Positions 9,356 through 16,184 of a DNA stretch of 27,484 nucleotides are shown in pieces. The translations under genes and the position numbers were made by a program. The DNA lies in assembly GCA_035291905.1 (NCBI GenBank), contig DATDRF010000052.1:1-27484 (forward strand). The letters are read 5' to 3'. This stretch comes from JACPLA01 sp035291905 (GTDB lineage Bacteria > Bacteroidota > Ignavibacteria > UBA10030). The notes beneath the pieces are model-generated. The model was not told the origin of the DNA, did no database searches, and saw nothing but the letters and a program-made list of their open reading frames with translations. Positions within the stretch are counted from its first letter, which is position 1. Every line of letters starts with the position of its first letter.

Positions 9356-9868
9356 CTAGTCGATTTTTCTCTTTGCCAGAATCACTGCTCCAACGATGGC
9401 TGCAAGGAGCAGGACGGAAGTAATTTCGAAAGGAAAGAGGAACGTGGTAAACATTTCTTTCCCGATGTTTTCAACCGTGCCAATCTGAATTGCCCGATCG
9501 ACATTTTGCTCTGGAAGCCTGACGTCGGAGAATCCGAGAATTGCCAGCAGTTCCATGAGCATTCCTCCGCTCAAACCGGCAGCGATAATCTTGGTGTAGG
9601 AGATCTTCTCGATCAGTTTCTTCGGATCGCCGAGATTGAGCAGCATGATAACGAAGAGAAAGAGGACCATGATGGCCCCCGCATACACAATAATCTGGAC
9701 GACTGCAATGAATTGTGCCTGAAGCGTCAGATATAACCCGGCGAGAGCAAAAAAATTCCCGATAAGCCAGATGGCGGACATGACCGGGCTCCGGCGGGTC
9801 ACCATCATGAGGGCAGACCCAACCGACGCCGCTGCAAGGCCATAGAAGAGAACGGTTTCAAATGTCAC
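9356..9868 (-). CDS. nuoJ: NADH-quinone oxidoreductase subunit J
   Basis: Membrane subunit of complex I with five predicted helices, 170 residues. Recognisable blocks are LMMVTRRSPVMSAIWLIGNF, FIAVVQIIVYAGAIMVLFLF (the family signature with the conserved VYAGAI turn) and LFPFEITSVLLLAAIVGAVI at the end. The start is read as GTG at 9868, preceded by CAGGA about 7 bases upstream. A longer in-frame ATG at 9952 would overlap the permease gene by 68 bases and add residues unlike NuoJ. It begins 16 bases after the ABC permease stop. The gene normally found upstream of nuoJ, nuoI, is absent, so this is a split complex I locus. Confidence 0.95.
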   Translation of the reverse strand: MTFETVLFYGLAAASVGSALMMVTRRSPVMSAIWLIGNFFALAGLYLTLQAQFIAVVQIIVYAGAIMVLFLFVIMLLNLGDPKKLIEKISYTKIIAAGLSGGMLMELLAILGFSDVRLPEQNVDRAIQIGTVENIGKEMFTTFLFPFEITSVLLLAAIVGAVILAKRKID

Positions 9869-9884
9869 GGAGTGTCCTGAAAGT

Positions 9885-11132
9885 CTACGGGGTTCGCAAC
9901 CAATGATAGAGTTCACCCAACGACGGGCGTTTTCCATAAACAAGAATCGCAATTCTGAAAATCTTTCCGGCTGCCCACATGCAGAACAGGGTCGAAACCA
10001 GGAGCAAACCGATCGTGGTCAGAATCTCCCATGTCTCGGGCATCTGGATCGGGATTCGAAGCAACATGAACGCCGGTGTCATCAACGGGAAGAAGGTGAG
10101 TATCTTGATGAGCATCGAATCAGGATTCTGCATTGCCGGTACGGCCAGAACGATCGGAAATACCAATGTGAGGCTGACATAACTGGTGATTTGCTGGGCC
10201 TCCTGTTCCGTGGTAACCGGCGATCCCGCTGCCACAAAAATGGCCGCGTACATCAGGTAGCCAAGTGCAAAATAGACCATAAGAAGCGGGAAATGAGCCG
10301 CAGTAAAGATATTCGCTCCGAACTTGAGCGAAAGACCGGCTCCGATGCCGGCCCATATCAGAATTTGAAGAAGTCCAAGGCCGCTTAAACCCAGAATCTT
10401 TCCCACCATAAGGTCGTTTGCGGAGCATGAGGAGAGCAGCACCTCGATGACACGATTGGATTTCTCTTCCACCACACTCCTGATCAGAAGCTGCCCGGAA
10501 GTGAGCACAAGGAACATCAGCATCATGATGAAGATGTATGCGCTGAAGAACGTCTGAAGGAAGTCCGATTCCTTCTCGTCTCCCTCTTTGGAGACCTTGA
10601 TGGCCCTCACGTCGATATTCGTTGTAAGCTCCCGCAGGAGTTTGGGATCATAGCCGCGATCAGCGAGTCGCCGCTCGACAACGACTTCTTCAATGGTACG
10701 GGAAAATCTCTCAAGGAGCCTGATATTCCCCACATTGTCCGACCGATAGACGACCTTTCCACTGTCGAACACCGATTGGGGAATACTGAAGTACCCTTCG
10801 ATTTCTCCACCCGAGACCATGACGTTGGCAATTTCCCTCAGTTGATCGGGGTAGCCGGAACCATATGGCTTAAGGTCCTTGAGAAGGTAATTGGGATTTC
10901 CGTCGGAAAGCTTGTATTTCTCCTGCAGCCGACGTTCCAGCGCGACGACAATCTGCCCGGTATCGTCAATGATCCCGATTGTCATCGTCTTCTCATCCTC
11001 CTGGGAAGCGAGAACTCCCGGAAGCACTCCAAACCCGACCATGATGATCGGCATCAGAACGAGTGAAATGAGGAACGCTTTCGATTTCACTTTTTCGAGG
11101 AATTCCCACCGTGCAACGTCAAGGAATTTCAC
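9885..11132 (-). CDS. ABC-2 type transporter permease, NatB-like
   Basis: Inner-membrane permease of an export-type ABC transporter, 415 residues. The layout is that of NatB/ABC-2 permeases: one transmembrane segment near residues 18-40 (KAFLISLVLMPIIMVGFGVL), a large external loop to about residue 205, then about five to six membrane segments including TSGQLLIRSVVEEKSNRVIE, which contains the EEK-NR-EVLL coupling-helix signature. The start is GTG at 11132, forming a GTGA overlap with the stop of the ATPase gene, so the two proteins form one transporter. The substrate is unknown. NatAB in Bacillus exports Na+, and the neighbouring Na+/H+ antiporter makes that idea attractive, but lipid or peptide export is equally possible for this family. 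Confidence 0.9.
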   Translation of the reverse strand: MKFLDVARWEFLEKVKSKAFLISLVLMPIIMVGFGVLPGVLASQEDEKTMTIGIIDDTGQIVVALERRLQEKYKLSDGNPNYLLKDLKPYGSGYPDQLREIANVMVSGGEIEGYFSIPQSVFDSGKVVYRSDNVGNIRLLERFSRTIEEVVVERRLADRGYDPKLLRELTTNIDVRAIKVSKEGDEKESDFLQTFFSAYIFIMMLMFLVLTSGQLLIRSVVEEKSNRVIEVLLSSCSANDLMVGKILGLSGLGLLQILIWAGIGAGLSLKFGANIFTAAHFPLLMVYFALGYLMYAAIFVAAGSPVTTEQEAQQITSYVSLTLVFPIVLAVPAMQNPDSMLIKILTFFPLMTPAFMLLRIPIQMPETWEILTTIGLLLVSTLFCMWAAGKIFRIAILVYGKRPSLGELYHWLRTP

Positions 11133-12289
11133 GGCTCCACCTCATGTGATGACGATTTCTGTTCAGCTTCGATCTTCTTCTTCATCCTGTAGAGATTGAA
11201 AGCGGTGATCCCTGCGGCTCCAAGGAGAACGGCCGGAACGCCCCAGTCGGAACTCCCCTTCAGCAGGTTTGAGATGATGATGACAATTGCAATCACTGTC
11301 ACAAGTGCCAGAGAGAACAGCTGACGCTTCAATCGGGGATCCACGGGGAGTTTCCCCGATTTCTGAACTGCGGGCTTTGCCGGCTCGGGCTTTGCCTCCG
11401 GGGGAGGGCCGACGACGTCGATAAAAATGGAGTTGAGAGACGGCTCAACGAGCTCGAATTTCCGAAGGGAGAGCTTTCCGTCGAAGTATCTTAGCAATTC
11501 GGAGCTTTTTGACGGGTCCTCCAATTCCACCTCTGCATAATTCTGATAGATATTTGCACGTCGGATTCCCGGCATCTTCTTCAGAAAACTTGCATCTCCG
11601 TCAAATTCAAGATAAATGGAATTTTTCCCGTATTGCTGTTTGATCGACCTCAGCGACCCGTTGAGGACCGGTTTTCCCTTGTTGATCAGACATATATTGT
11701 CGCACATCTTCTCGACCTGCTCCATCTGATGTGTCGAGAAGATAATGGCGATATTCTGGTGACGAAGCTCCATCAGAATGTCTTTCAGGATCACCTGATT
11801 TACGGGATCGAGGCCGGCGAACGGCTCATCGAGGATCAGCAGGCTGGGATCGTGCAGGAGGGACGAAATCAGCTGGACCTTCTGCTGATTGCCTTTGGAG
11901 AGCTCTTCCACTTTGTCGTTAGCCCGGTCGACAAGACTGAAGCGATCCAGCCACCTGAGAGCTTTCGGTTTTGCGTCCTGCGGTTTTACTCCCTTCAGTG
12001 CGGCGAAATAAAGAATCGTGCTGATGACCTTGCTCTTGCGATAGAGCCCGCGCTCTTCAGGGAGGTAGCCTATGACATTCCAGGTTTCGGCTGAGAAAGG
12101 TTTAGCGTCAAACTCAATGCTTCCGCGGTCGGGTTTGATGATGTTGAGAATAGTGCGGATGGTTGTTGTCTTGCCGGCTCCGTTTGGCCCGAGCAGCCCG
12201 AATACCTCTCCCCTCTGTACTTCGAGCGAAACGCCGTCGACGGCGACAACTGTGTCGAATTCTTTTCGGAGGTTTGTTACTTTGAGCAT
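11129..12289 (-). CDS. ABC transporter ATP-binding protein, NatA-like, with a C-terminal membrane hairpin
   Basis: ATPase partner of the downstream permease, 386 residues from the ATG at 12289 (the frame is open to 12340, but MLKVTNLRKEF is the usual ABC start). Walker A is GPNGAGKTT (residues 34-42), the ABC signature is LSKGNQQKV (130-138), Walker B is LLILDEP (150-156) with D-loop GLDP, and the switch histidine is in FSTHQMEQVE. Residues about 210-305 form the DUF4162-like C-terminal domain seen in NatA-type ATPases. An unusual tail follows: a proline/alanine/lysine-rich linker, then two hydrophobic helices (LFSLALVTVIAIVIIISNLL and a second around GVPAVLLGAAGITAF) and a charged end. The tail would anchor the ATPase in the membrane. 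The gene opens the operon that continues into nuoJKLMN; its upstream side borders the GxxExxY unit. Confidence 0.92.
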   Translation of the reverse strand: MLKVTNLRKEFDTVVAVDGVSLEVQRGEVFGLLGPNGAGKTTTIRTILNIIKPDRGSIEFDAKPFSAETWNVIGYLPEERGLYRKSKVISTILYFAALKGVKPQDAKPKALRWLDRFSLVDRANDKVEELSKGNQQKVQLISSLLHDPSLLILDEPFAGLDPVNQVILKDILMELRHQNIAIIFSTHQMEQVEKMCDNICLINKGKPVLNGSLRSIKQQYGKNSIYLEFDGDASFLKKMPGIRRANIYQNYAEVELEDPSKSSELLRYFDGKLSLRKFELVEPSLNSIFIDVVGPPPEAKPEPAKPAVQKSGKLPVDPRLKRQLFSLALVTVIAIVIIISNLLKGSSDWGVPAVLLGAAGITAFNLYRMKKKIEAEQKSSSHEVEP

Positions 12290-12301
12290 TATCAAAAAGC
12301 C

Positions 12302-12342
12302 TAACCGCAAAGGAAGGGAAGAAGGCGCAAAGAGCGCCAAGA
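12302..12342 (+). repeat. Left terminal inverted repeat of the GxxExxY unit
   Basis: Begins TAACCGCAAAG and contains AAGAAGGCGCAAAG. It matches the reverse complement of 12745-12785 at roughly 35 of 41 positions. It lies between the stop of the GxxExxY gene and the start of the ABC ATPase gene, so it may also act as a hairpin in the transcript when paired with its partner. Confidence 0.7.
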
Positions 12343-12346
12343 TTTT

Positions 12347-12730
12347 CTACTCTGCCAACTTGTTGACCACTCTTCTAATCCCATTCTTCAGCATCGCTAC
12401 GTTGAAATTGATGAGTAGGCCCAGTTTTGAGTTACTGAGCTTCAAGTAAGTCAGAATCTGAGCCAGATGGACGTCGTTGAGCGCTTCGACAGATTTAATT
12501 TCCACAACAACTTTGTTCTCAACAACAACGTCAATTCGATAACCCACCTCACACCTCTCGTCCTTATATACAAGAGGCATTGGAACTTGATTTCTTATTT
12601 CAAATCCACGAAGGGTCATTTCCCTCGTGAGCGCCATTTCGTACGCGGATTCCAGAAGCCCCGGACCGAGTATCTTGTGAACCTCAATCGCTGCCCCGAT
12701 AATCTCCCTCGAGAGTTCGTTCTCAGTCAA
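12347..12730 (-). CDS. GxxExxY-family protein (PD-(D/E)XK nuclease-like)
   Basis: A 127-residue protein of the widespread GxxExxY family, named for the motif seen here as GLLESAY (G24, E27, Y30). The second half contains a PD-(D/E)XK-type core: YRIDVVVENKVVVEIKSVE with D67, E77 and K79 as likely metal-binding and catalytic residues, followed by AQILTYLKLSNSKLGLLINF. The family's function is not established; its fold suggests a nuclease. The family typically turns up as multiple dispersed copies next to GCAAAG-rich repeats, and here too the gene is tightly flanked by such repeats in inverted orientation. It separates asnS from the ABC/nuo operon and has no evident functional link to either. 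Confidence 0.88.
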   Translation of the reverse strand: MTENELSREIIGAAIEVHKILGPGLLESAYEMALTREMTLRGFEIRNQVPMPLVYKDERCEVGYRIDVVVENKVVVEIKSVEALNDVHLAQILTYLKLSNSKLGLLINFNVAMLKNGIRRVVNKLAE

Positions 12731-12744
12731 AGGTCCCCCCTTGT

Positions 12745-12785
12745 TCTTTGCGAGCTTTGCGCCTTCTTAGCGCTCTTTGCGGTTA
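12745..12785 (-). repeat. Right terminal inverted repeat of the GxxExxY unit
   Basis: Read on the minus strand it starts TAACCGCAAAG and contains AAGAAGGCGCAAAG, the same as the left end. It lies between the asnS stop (12794) and the GxxExxY start (12730). Confidence 0.7.
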
Positions 12786-12793
12786 TCTTTTCG

Positions 12794-14089
12794 TTAAGGA
12801 GTAATCCTGTAGATCATCCTGGGGAACGGGCTGGTTTCGCGGATGTGGTCCAGGCCGCAGATCCAGCTCACGGTCCGTTCCAGTCCAAGTCCGAAGCCCG
12901 AATGCGGCACCGAGCCGTAACGCCGGAGGTCAAGATACCATTCAAACGCCTCGTGCGGCAGCTTGTGTTCGTCAAGGCGCTTCACCAACGTCTCGTAGTC
13001 ATCTTCACGCTGGCTTCCCCCTATGATTTCACCGTAGCCCTCGGGCGCGAGCACGTCCACGGCGAGCGCGAGATCGGGATTCGCCGGGTCACGCTTCATG
13101 TAGAAAGCCTTTACCTTGGCCGGATAACGGTGCACCATCACAGGCCGGTCAAACCCCTCTGAAATCGCCGTTTCATCTGCGGCGCCGAAATCATTTCCCC
13201 ACTCAAACGGGATTTGCCGCTTTTTCAGGATCGACACAGCCTCATCGTAACTGATCCTTGGCAGCGGTTTCTTCACATTCTCGAGGAATTTCGTATTGCG
13301 TTCAAGCAGTTTGAGCTCCTCCGCCCTGTCCTTGAGTACGCTCTGAACGATGTATTCGAGGAACTCCTCGGCCAGATCCATGTCATCATTGAGATCGGCG
13401 AAGGCGATCTCCGGCTCGACCATCCAGAACTCTGTGAGATGCCGCCGGGTCTTTGACTTCTCCGCCCGGAATGTCGGCCCGAAACAATAGACTTTTCCAA
13501 AAGCCATTGCGCCGGCTTCGGCGTAGAGCTGCCCCGATTGAGTCAAATATGCCTTCCCAAGGTCGAAGTAGTCCACTTCAAACAAGGTGGAAGTCCCTTC
13601 AGCAGCGGAAGGGGTGAGAATGGGAGAATCAATGAGTGTGAACCCCCGTCCATCAAAGAAATCCCTGATTGCCTTGATGACCCGATGTCGAATCCGCATG
13701 ATCGCGTGCTGCCTGGAAGAACGAAGCCACAAGTGCCTGCGATCAACGAGGAATTCGATTCCGTGTTCTTTGGGGGTGATGGGGTACTCTTTGGCGAGCT
13801 GAATGAGGGAGGCGTCGACAACATCAAGTTCATAGCCGCCGGGCGCGCGGTCATCCTTTCTCACGGATCCGACGACCGCAAAGGACGATTCCTGGGTCAA
13901 TTCGTCAAAGAGCCCGAAGGCCTTGTCGGAAACCTTTCCTTTGACCATAACACACTGAACCACGCCTGTTCCGTCGCGCAGCAACAGAAAACGAATCTTC
14001 CCGCTTGAACGCTTGTTGTACAGCCACCCGCGCAGTTCCGCTTCTTTCCCAACGTGCTTCCCAAGGTCCTCAACGTATGATCGAATCAT
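12794..14089 (-). CDS. asnS: Asparaginyl-tRNA synthetase
   Basis: Class II aminoacyl-tRNA synthetase charging tRNA-Asn, 431 residues, close to the typical bacterial AsnRS length. The N-terminal OB-fold anticodon-binding domain is present (ELRGWLYNKRSSGKIRFLLL). Motif 2 is seen as FRAEKSKTRRHLTEFWMVEPE-like sequence around residue 210, and motif 3 as GFGLGLERTVSWI at about residues 398-410. AsnRS rather than AspRS is supported by the compact length without a GAD insert, the FLVDRRHLWLRS block and the FEVDYFDLGKAYLTQSGQLY block. The ATG at 14089 lacks a clear Shine-Dalgarno sequence. A good promoter lies just upstream, so asnS probably starts its own transcript. With glnS also present, direct charging of Asn and Gln is likely. 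Confidence 0.95.
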   Translation of the reverse strand: MIRSYVEDLGKHVGKEAELRGWLYNKRSSGKIRFLLLRDGTGVVQCVMVKGKVSDKAFGLFDELTQESSFAVVGSVRKDDRAPGGYELDVVDASLIQLAKEYPITPKEHGIEFLVDRRHLWLRSSRQHAIMRIRHRVIKAIRDFFDGRGFTLIDSPILTPSAAEGTSTLFEVDYFDLGKAYLTQSGQLYAEAGAMAFGKVYCFGPTFRAEKSKTRRHLTEFWMVEPEIAFADLNDDMDLAEEFLEYIVQSVLKDRAEELKLLERNTKFLENVKKPLPRISYDEAVSILKKRQIPFEWGNDFGAADETAISEGFDRPVMVHRYPAKVKAFYMKRDPANPDLALAVDVLAPEGYGEIIGGSQREDDYETLVKRLDEHKLPHEAFEWYLDLRRYGSVPHSGFGLGLERTVSWICGLDHIRETSPFPRMIYRITP

Positions 14090-14129
14090 TCTTTTTCATA
14101 TGGTCATGCAATTCAGAAAAACTCGGATA

Positions 14130-14158
14130 AATATAGGAAAGGAAAGAGTGAGGTTCAA
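14130..14158 (-). promoter_or_regulatory. Sigma70-type promoter for asnS
   Basis: On the minus strand, a -35 box TTGAAC (14153-14158) and a -10 box TATATT (14130-14135) are separated by exactly 17 bases. The -10 box lies 40 bases before the asnS ATG, leaving a short leader. The spacer is pyrimidine-rich. The match to the consensus is good, but the prediction rests on sequence alone. Confidence 0.55.
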
Positions 14159-14189
14159 ACGAAATCGCCGAAAACCCGCGCAAAGAAGG

Positions 14190-14426
14190 TCAGTTTTCGC
14201 TTTTTTCTTTTTCGTCGCCGTTGGAATCGGAAGGCGACTTCGGAACGTCTATGAATTTGGCGTCGCGGACATCCTTGAACTCCTCCTTGGTTTTTGGAGG
14301 CGGTTCAGGAACATTGTCCGGTTGCCGACCTGGCTGTGACGGGCTGAGGAACGGAGACATCAATCTCCAGAGGAATCGTGCCAAAAAGAAGAAAACGACA
14401 GACCAGATGAGAATCCGGAAGAACAC
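14190..14426 (-). CDS. Small membrane-anchored hypothetical protein
   Basis: A 78-residue protein starting with GTG at 14426, with AAGGGATAGG just upstream overlapping the kinase stop codon. Residues 3-22 form one hydrophobic helix (FRILIWSVVFFFLARFLWRL). A proline-rich stretch (QPDNVPEPPPKTKEEF) and a highly charged tail ending EKEKSEN follow, predicted to face the cytoplasm. Six bases separate it from the upstream deoxynucleoside kinase gene, so it is probably the last gene of the gltX-glnS-fol-kinase transcript. I do not recognise a family with certainty; short proteins of this design (one helix, proline linker, acidic-basic tail, with a KDVRDAKFIDV-like segment) are common in Bacteroidota-like genomes and have no known role. 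Confidence 0.75.
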   Translation of the reverse strand: MFFRILIWSVVFFFLARFLWRLMSPFLSPSQPGRQPDNVPEPPPKTKEEFKDVRDAKFIDVPKSPSDSNGDEKEKSEN

Positions 14427-14432
14427 GATCGC

Positions 14433-15089
14433 CTATCCCTTGCTCATCGGGTTGTAGTATTCGATGGGAGCCCGGTTTGGTCGAAGGATTTGCTCCAGAA
14501 GGTCTTCGAAGTCTTTTTCGCTATTGACAAAGTCGATGTCCGTTGCTTTCACGATAAGAAGAGGCGACGTTTTGTATCTGAAGAAGAAGTAGTTGTAGGC
14601 CTCATTCAGATCGTGGATGTACTCTTCAGACATGTTCTCTTCGTACGACCGGCCCCGGCTGCGGATGTTCGTCATGAGGCGGTCGACGCTCGATTGGAGG
14701 TACACCACGAGGTCGGGAACAGGAATGTTCTTTTCAATGGCGCCAAGGACCGCCTCGTAGAGCTTCAACTCATCGTCCTGCAGCGTGAGGTAGGCGAAGA
14801 TCTTGTCCTTGTCGAAAATATAGTCCGAGATGACATAGTTGTGAAAAAGGTCGGCCTGAAACAGGTCCTGCTGCTGTTTGTACCTGCTCAGCAGGAAGAA
14901 GATCTGGGTCTGGAACGCGTAGTGATCAGGATCTTCGTAGAACTTGGCAAGAAAGGGATTCTCCTCGAATTTCTCCAGGACAAGGCGAGCCTTGAGCCGT
15001 TCCGAAAGCATGGTGCCAAGGGTGGTTTTTCCCGCCCCAATGACACCTTCGATTGCTATGTGCCGAATTTCTCTGGCTGATGGCTGCAC
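14433..15089 (-). CDS. Deoxynucleoside kinase (dAK/dGK-like)
   Basis: Salvage enzyme that phosphorylates deoxynucleosides with ATP in the cytoplasm, 218 residues. The P-loop is GVIGAGKTT (residues 15-23). Downstream are the ENPFLAKFYEDPDHYAFQTQ substrate-pocket block with its conserved glutamate and glutamine, the SDYIFDKDKIFA block with the SDY variant of the DRS-like motif, and the arginine-rich lid NIRSRGRSYEE. The start is GTG at 15089, directly after the folK stop (TAG 15090-15092). The folK-kinase pairing is recurrent in Bacteroidota and supports the deoxyadenosine/deoxyguanosine kinase subgroup; substrate choice cannot be settled here. Confidence 0.92.
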   Translation of the reverse strand: MQPSAREIRHIAIEGVIGAGKTTLGTMLSERLKARLVLEKFEENPFLAKFYEDPDHYAFQTQIFFLLSRYKQQQDLFQADLFHNYVISDYIFDKDKIFAYLTLQDDELKLYEAVLGAIEKNIPVPDLVVYLQSSVDRLMTNIRSRGRSYEENMSEEYIHDLNEAYNYFFFRYKTSPLLIVKATDIDFVNSEKDFEDLLEQILRPNRAPIEYYNPMSKG

Positions 15090-15605
15090 CTAGGACTCCT
15101 CTCCCATGATAAGTTCTTCTGATGAATACTTCCGAACGGAACAATGGTCGCTGCATCGCTCCAGCATGATCGAGACCGTCAAACCCGATTCGGGATCCAC
15201 AAACTCAGGGGACAGTTCCGCCAGCGGTTCAAGGATAAATCGCCGCTGTTCGTTTCCGGGATGTGGGATTGTGAGAGCCTCTGTGTGGATCTTTTGCAGC
15301 CCAAAATAAAGGATATCAATGTCTATTTCGCGGGGGCCCCATTTTTGGCGTTGAATCCTCCCGGCATCGCGTTCGATTCCCTTGAGCCCCCGATGAAGAT
15401 CCGCCGCCGCCATGGACGTGTCGATTTCAATGACGGCATTCAGGAAATCAGGCTGTTCCTTGATGCCGAAAGGTTCTGTCTCGTAGATGCTCGAGGCCCG
15501 GACAATGTGCGTTCCCTCAAAAGAATCGATCTGCCCGCATGCAGAACGGAGGGATGCCAAACGATCCCCGAGATTCGAGCCAAGGCCAAGGAATGCGCGG
15601 GACAT
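15090..15605 (-). CDS. folK: 2-amino-4-hydroxy-6-hydroxymethyldihydropteridine diphosphokinase
   Basis: HPPK of folate synthesis, transferring diphosphate from ATP to 6-hydroxymethyl-dihydropterin; 171 residues, normal length. The N-terminus LGLGSNLGDR (residues 6-15), the YETEPFG pterin-binding block, and the HPPK signature KWGPREIDIDILYFG (about residues 88-102) with its two metal-binding aspartates are all intact. IPHPGNEQRRFILEPLAEL follows as expected. Its ATG shares one base with the folB stop (TAATG), so the two are translated together. Confidence 0.96.
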   Translation of the reverse strand: MSRAFLGLGSNLGDRLASLRSACGQIDSFEGTHIVRASSIYETEPFGIKEQPDFLNAVIEIDTSMAAADLHRGLKGIERDAGRIQRQKWGPREIDIDILYFGLQKIHTEALTIPHPGNEQRRFILEPLAELSPEFVDPESGLTVSIMLERCSDHCSVRKYSSEELIMGEES

Positions 15606-15991
15606 TATTTCCTCGACCGCGTCATCTCCACCTCCACCGTATCGATGACTCCCCTCACCGGCGCCCCGGGCTTCCGAACGCGCACATTGATGCTTCGGAC
15701 CTGTTTGAATCTGCCGAGAATTCCATCGATGATTGCCTGCCCGAGCGATTCAAGCAGGAAGTGCTTCCGATCCATGACGGAACTCTTGATGCAATCATAC
15801 ACGCGCTCGTAGTCGACTGTGTCCTTCAGGTGGTCGGTCTTGGCCCCTTTCCTCAGGTCACAATGGAGCTCGACGTCCACCTCAAATTTTCCGCCAAGAT
15901 GCTGCTCGTCGGAAAGCACCCCGTGGTAGGCATAGAACACCGCGTTCGTAAGACGAATGATGTCAAGCCGGGGATTCTTCCTGGTAGGCAC
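15605..15991 (-). CDS. folB: Dihydroneopterin aldolase
   Basis: Converts 7,8-dihydroneopterin to 6-hydroxymethyl-dihydropterin, the step before FolK. Family blocks: IIRLTNAVFYAYHGVLSDEQ with the substrate-site tyrosine and glutamate, GGKFEVDVELHCDL, TVDYERVYDCI, LLESLGQAIIDGIL (with the conserved glutamate) and VRVRKPGAPVRGVIDTVEVE with the KP-A-P motif. Two starts are possible: GTG at 15991 (128 residues, GAAAG 5 bases upstream) and TTG at 16039 (144 residues, no ribosome site). The shorter form matches the usual length of about 120 residues, so I chose it. No in-frame ATG is available. Confidence 0.93.
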   Translation of the reverse strand: MPTRKNPRLDIIRLTNAVFYAYHGVLSDEQHLGGKFEVDVELHCDLRKGAKTDHLKDTVDYERVYDCIKSSVMDRKHFLLESLGQAIIDGILGRFKQVRSINVRVRKPGAPVRGVIDTVEVEMTRSRK

Positions 15992-16064
15992 GGGGACTTT
16001 CGAATTGTTCTGGGGAAAATATATCCAACCGTGTTTCAAAAGGCAATGAACGCATCGCTTTGCC

Positions 16065-16182
16065 TCTTTTCTCCGTGTCCTCTGTGCCTTCCCTATTTAC
16101 CCCGTGTTGTCAGCGGGGTGTTCTCTGTGGCTAAAAGCTTTGTCACAGAGAACACGGAGGAGGCACAGAGAACACAGAGAAG
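16065..16182. repeat. Palindromic ACAGAG-type dispersed repeat between glnS and folB
   Basis: The left part CTCCGTGTCCTCTGTGCC and the right part GGCACAGAGAACACAGAGAA are near-perfect inverted copies. An inner pair TTCTCTGTG / CACAGAGAA surrounds GCTAAAAGCTTTGT. A second small hairpin, ACCCCG...CGGGGT (about 16099-16119), interrupts the left arm. It occupies most of the glnS-folB gap and would fold into a long hairpin in the transcript. A second member of the family lies at 23764-23855. Confidence 0.75.
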
Positions 16183-16184
16183 AT

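Larger units (their letters stand above)
12302..12785. mobile_element. Candidate small mobile unit: GxxExxY gene between 41-bp terminal inverted repeats
   Basis: A 484-bp segment between asnS and the ABC operon has matching ends in opposite orientation. Both begin TAACCGCAAAG, then six poorly conserved bases, then an identical AAGAAGGCGCAAAG, then a partly conserved GCGC-CAAGA-like stretch. The left end covers 12302-12342 and the right end 12745-12785. Between them lies only the GxxExxY gene, which fills the unit almost completely. No transposase is present, so any movement would need the encoded nuclease-like protein or an outside enzyme. The boundaries are read from the sequence; mobility is inferred. 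Confidence 0.55.
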
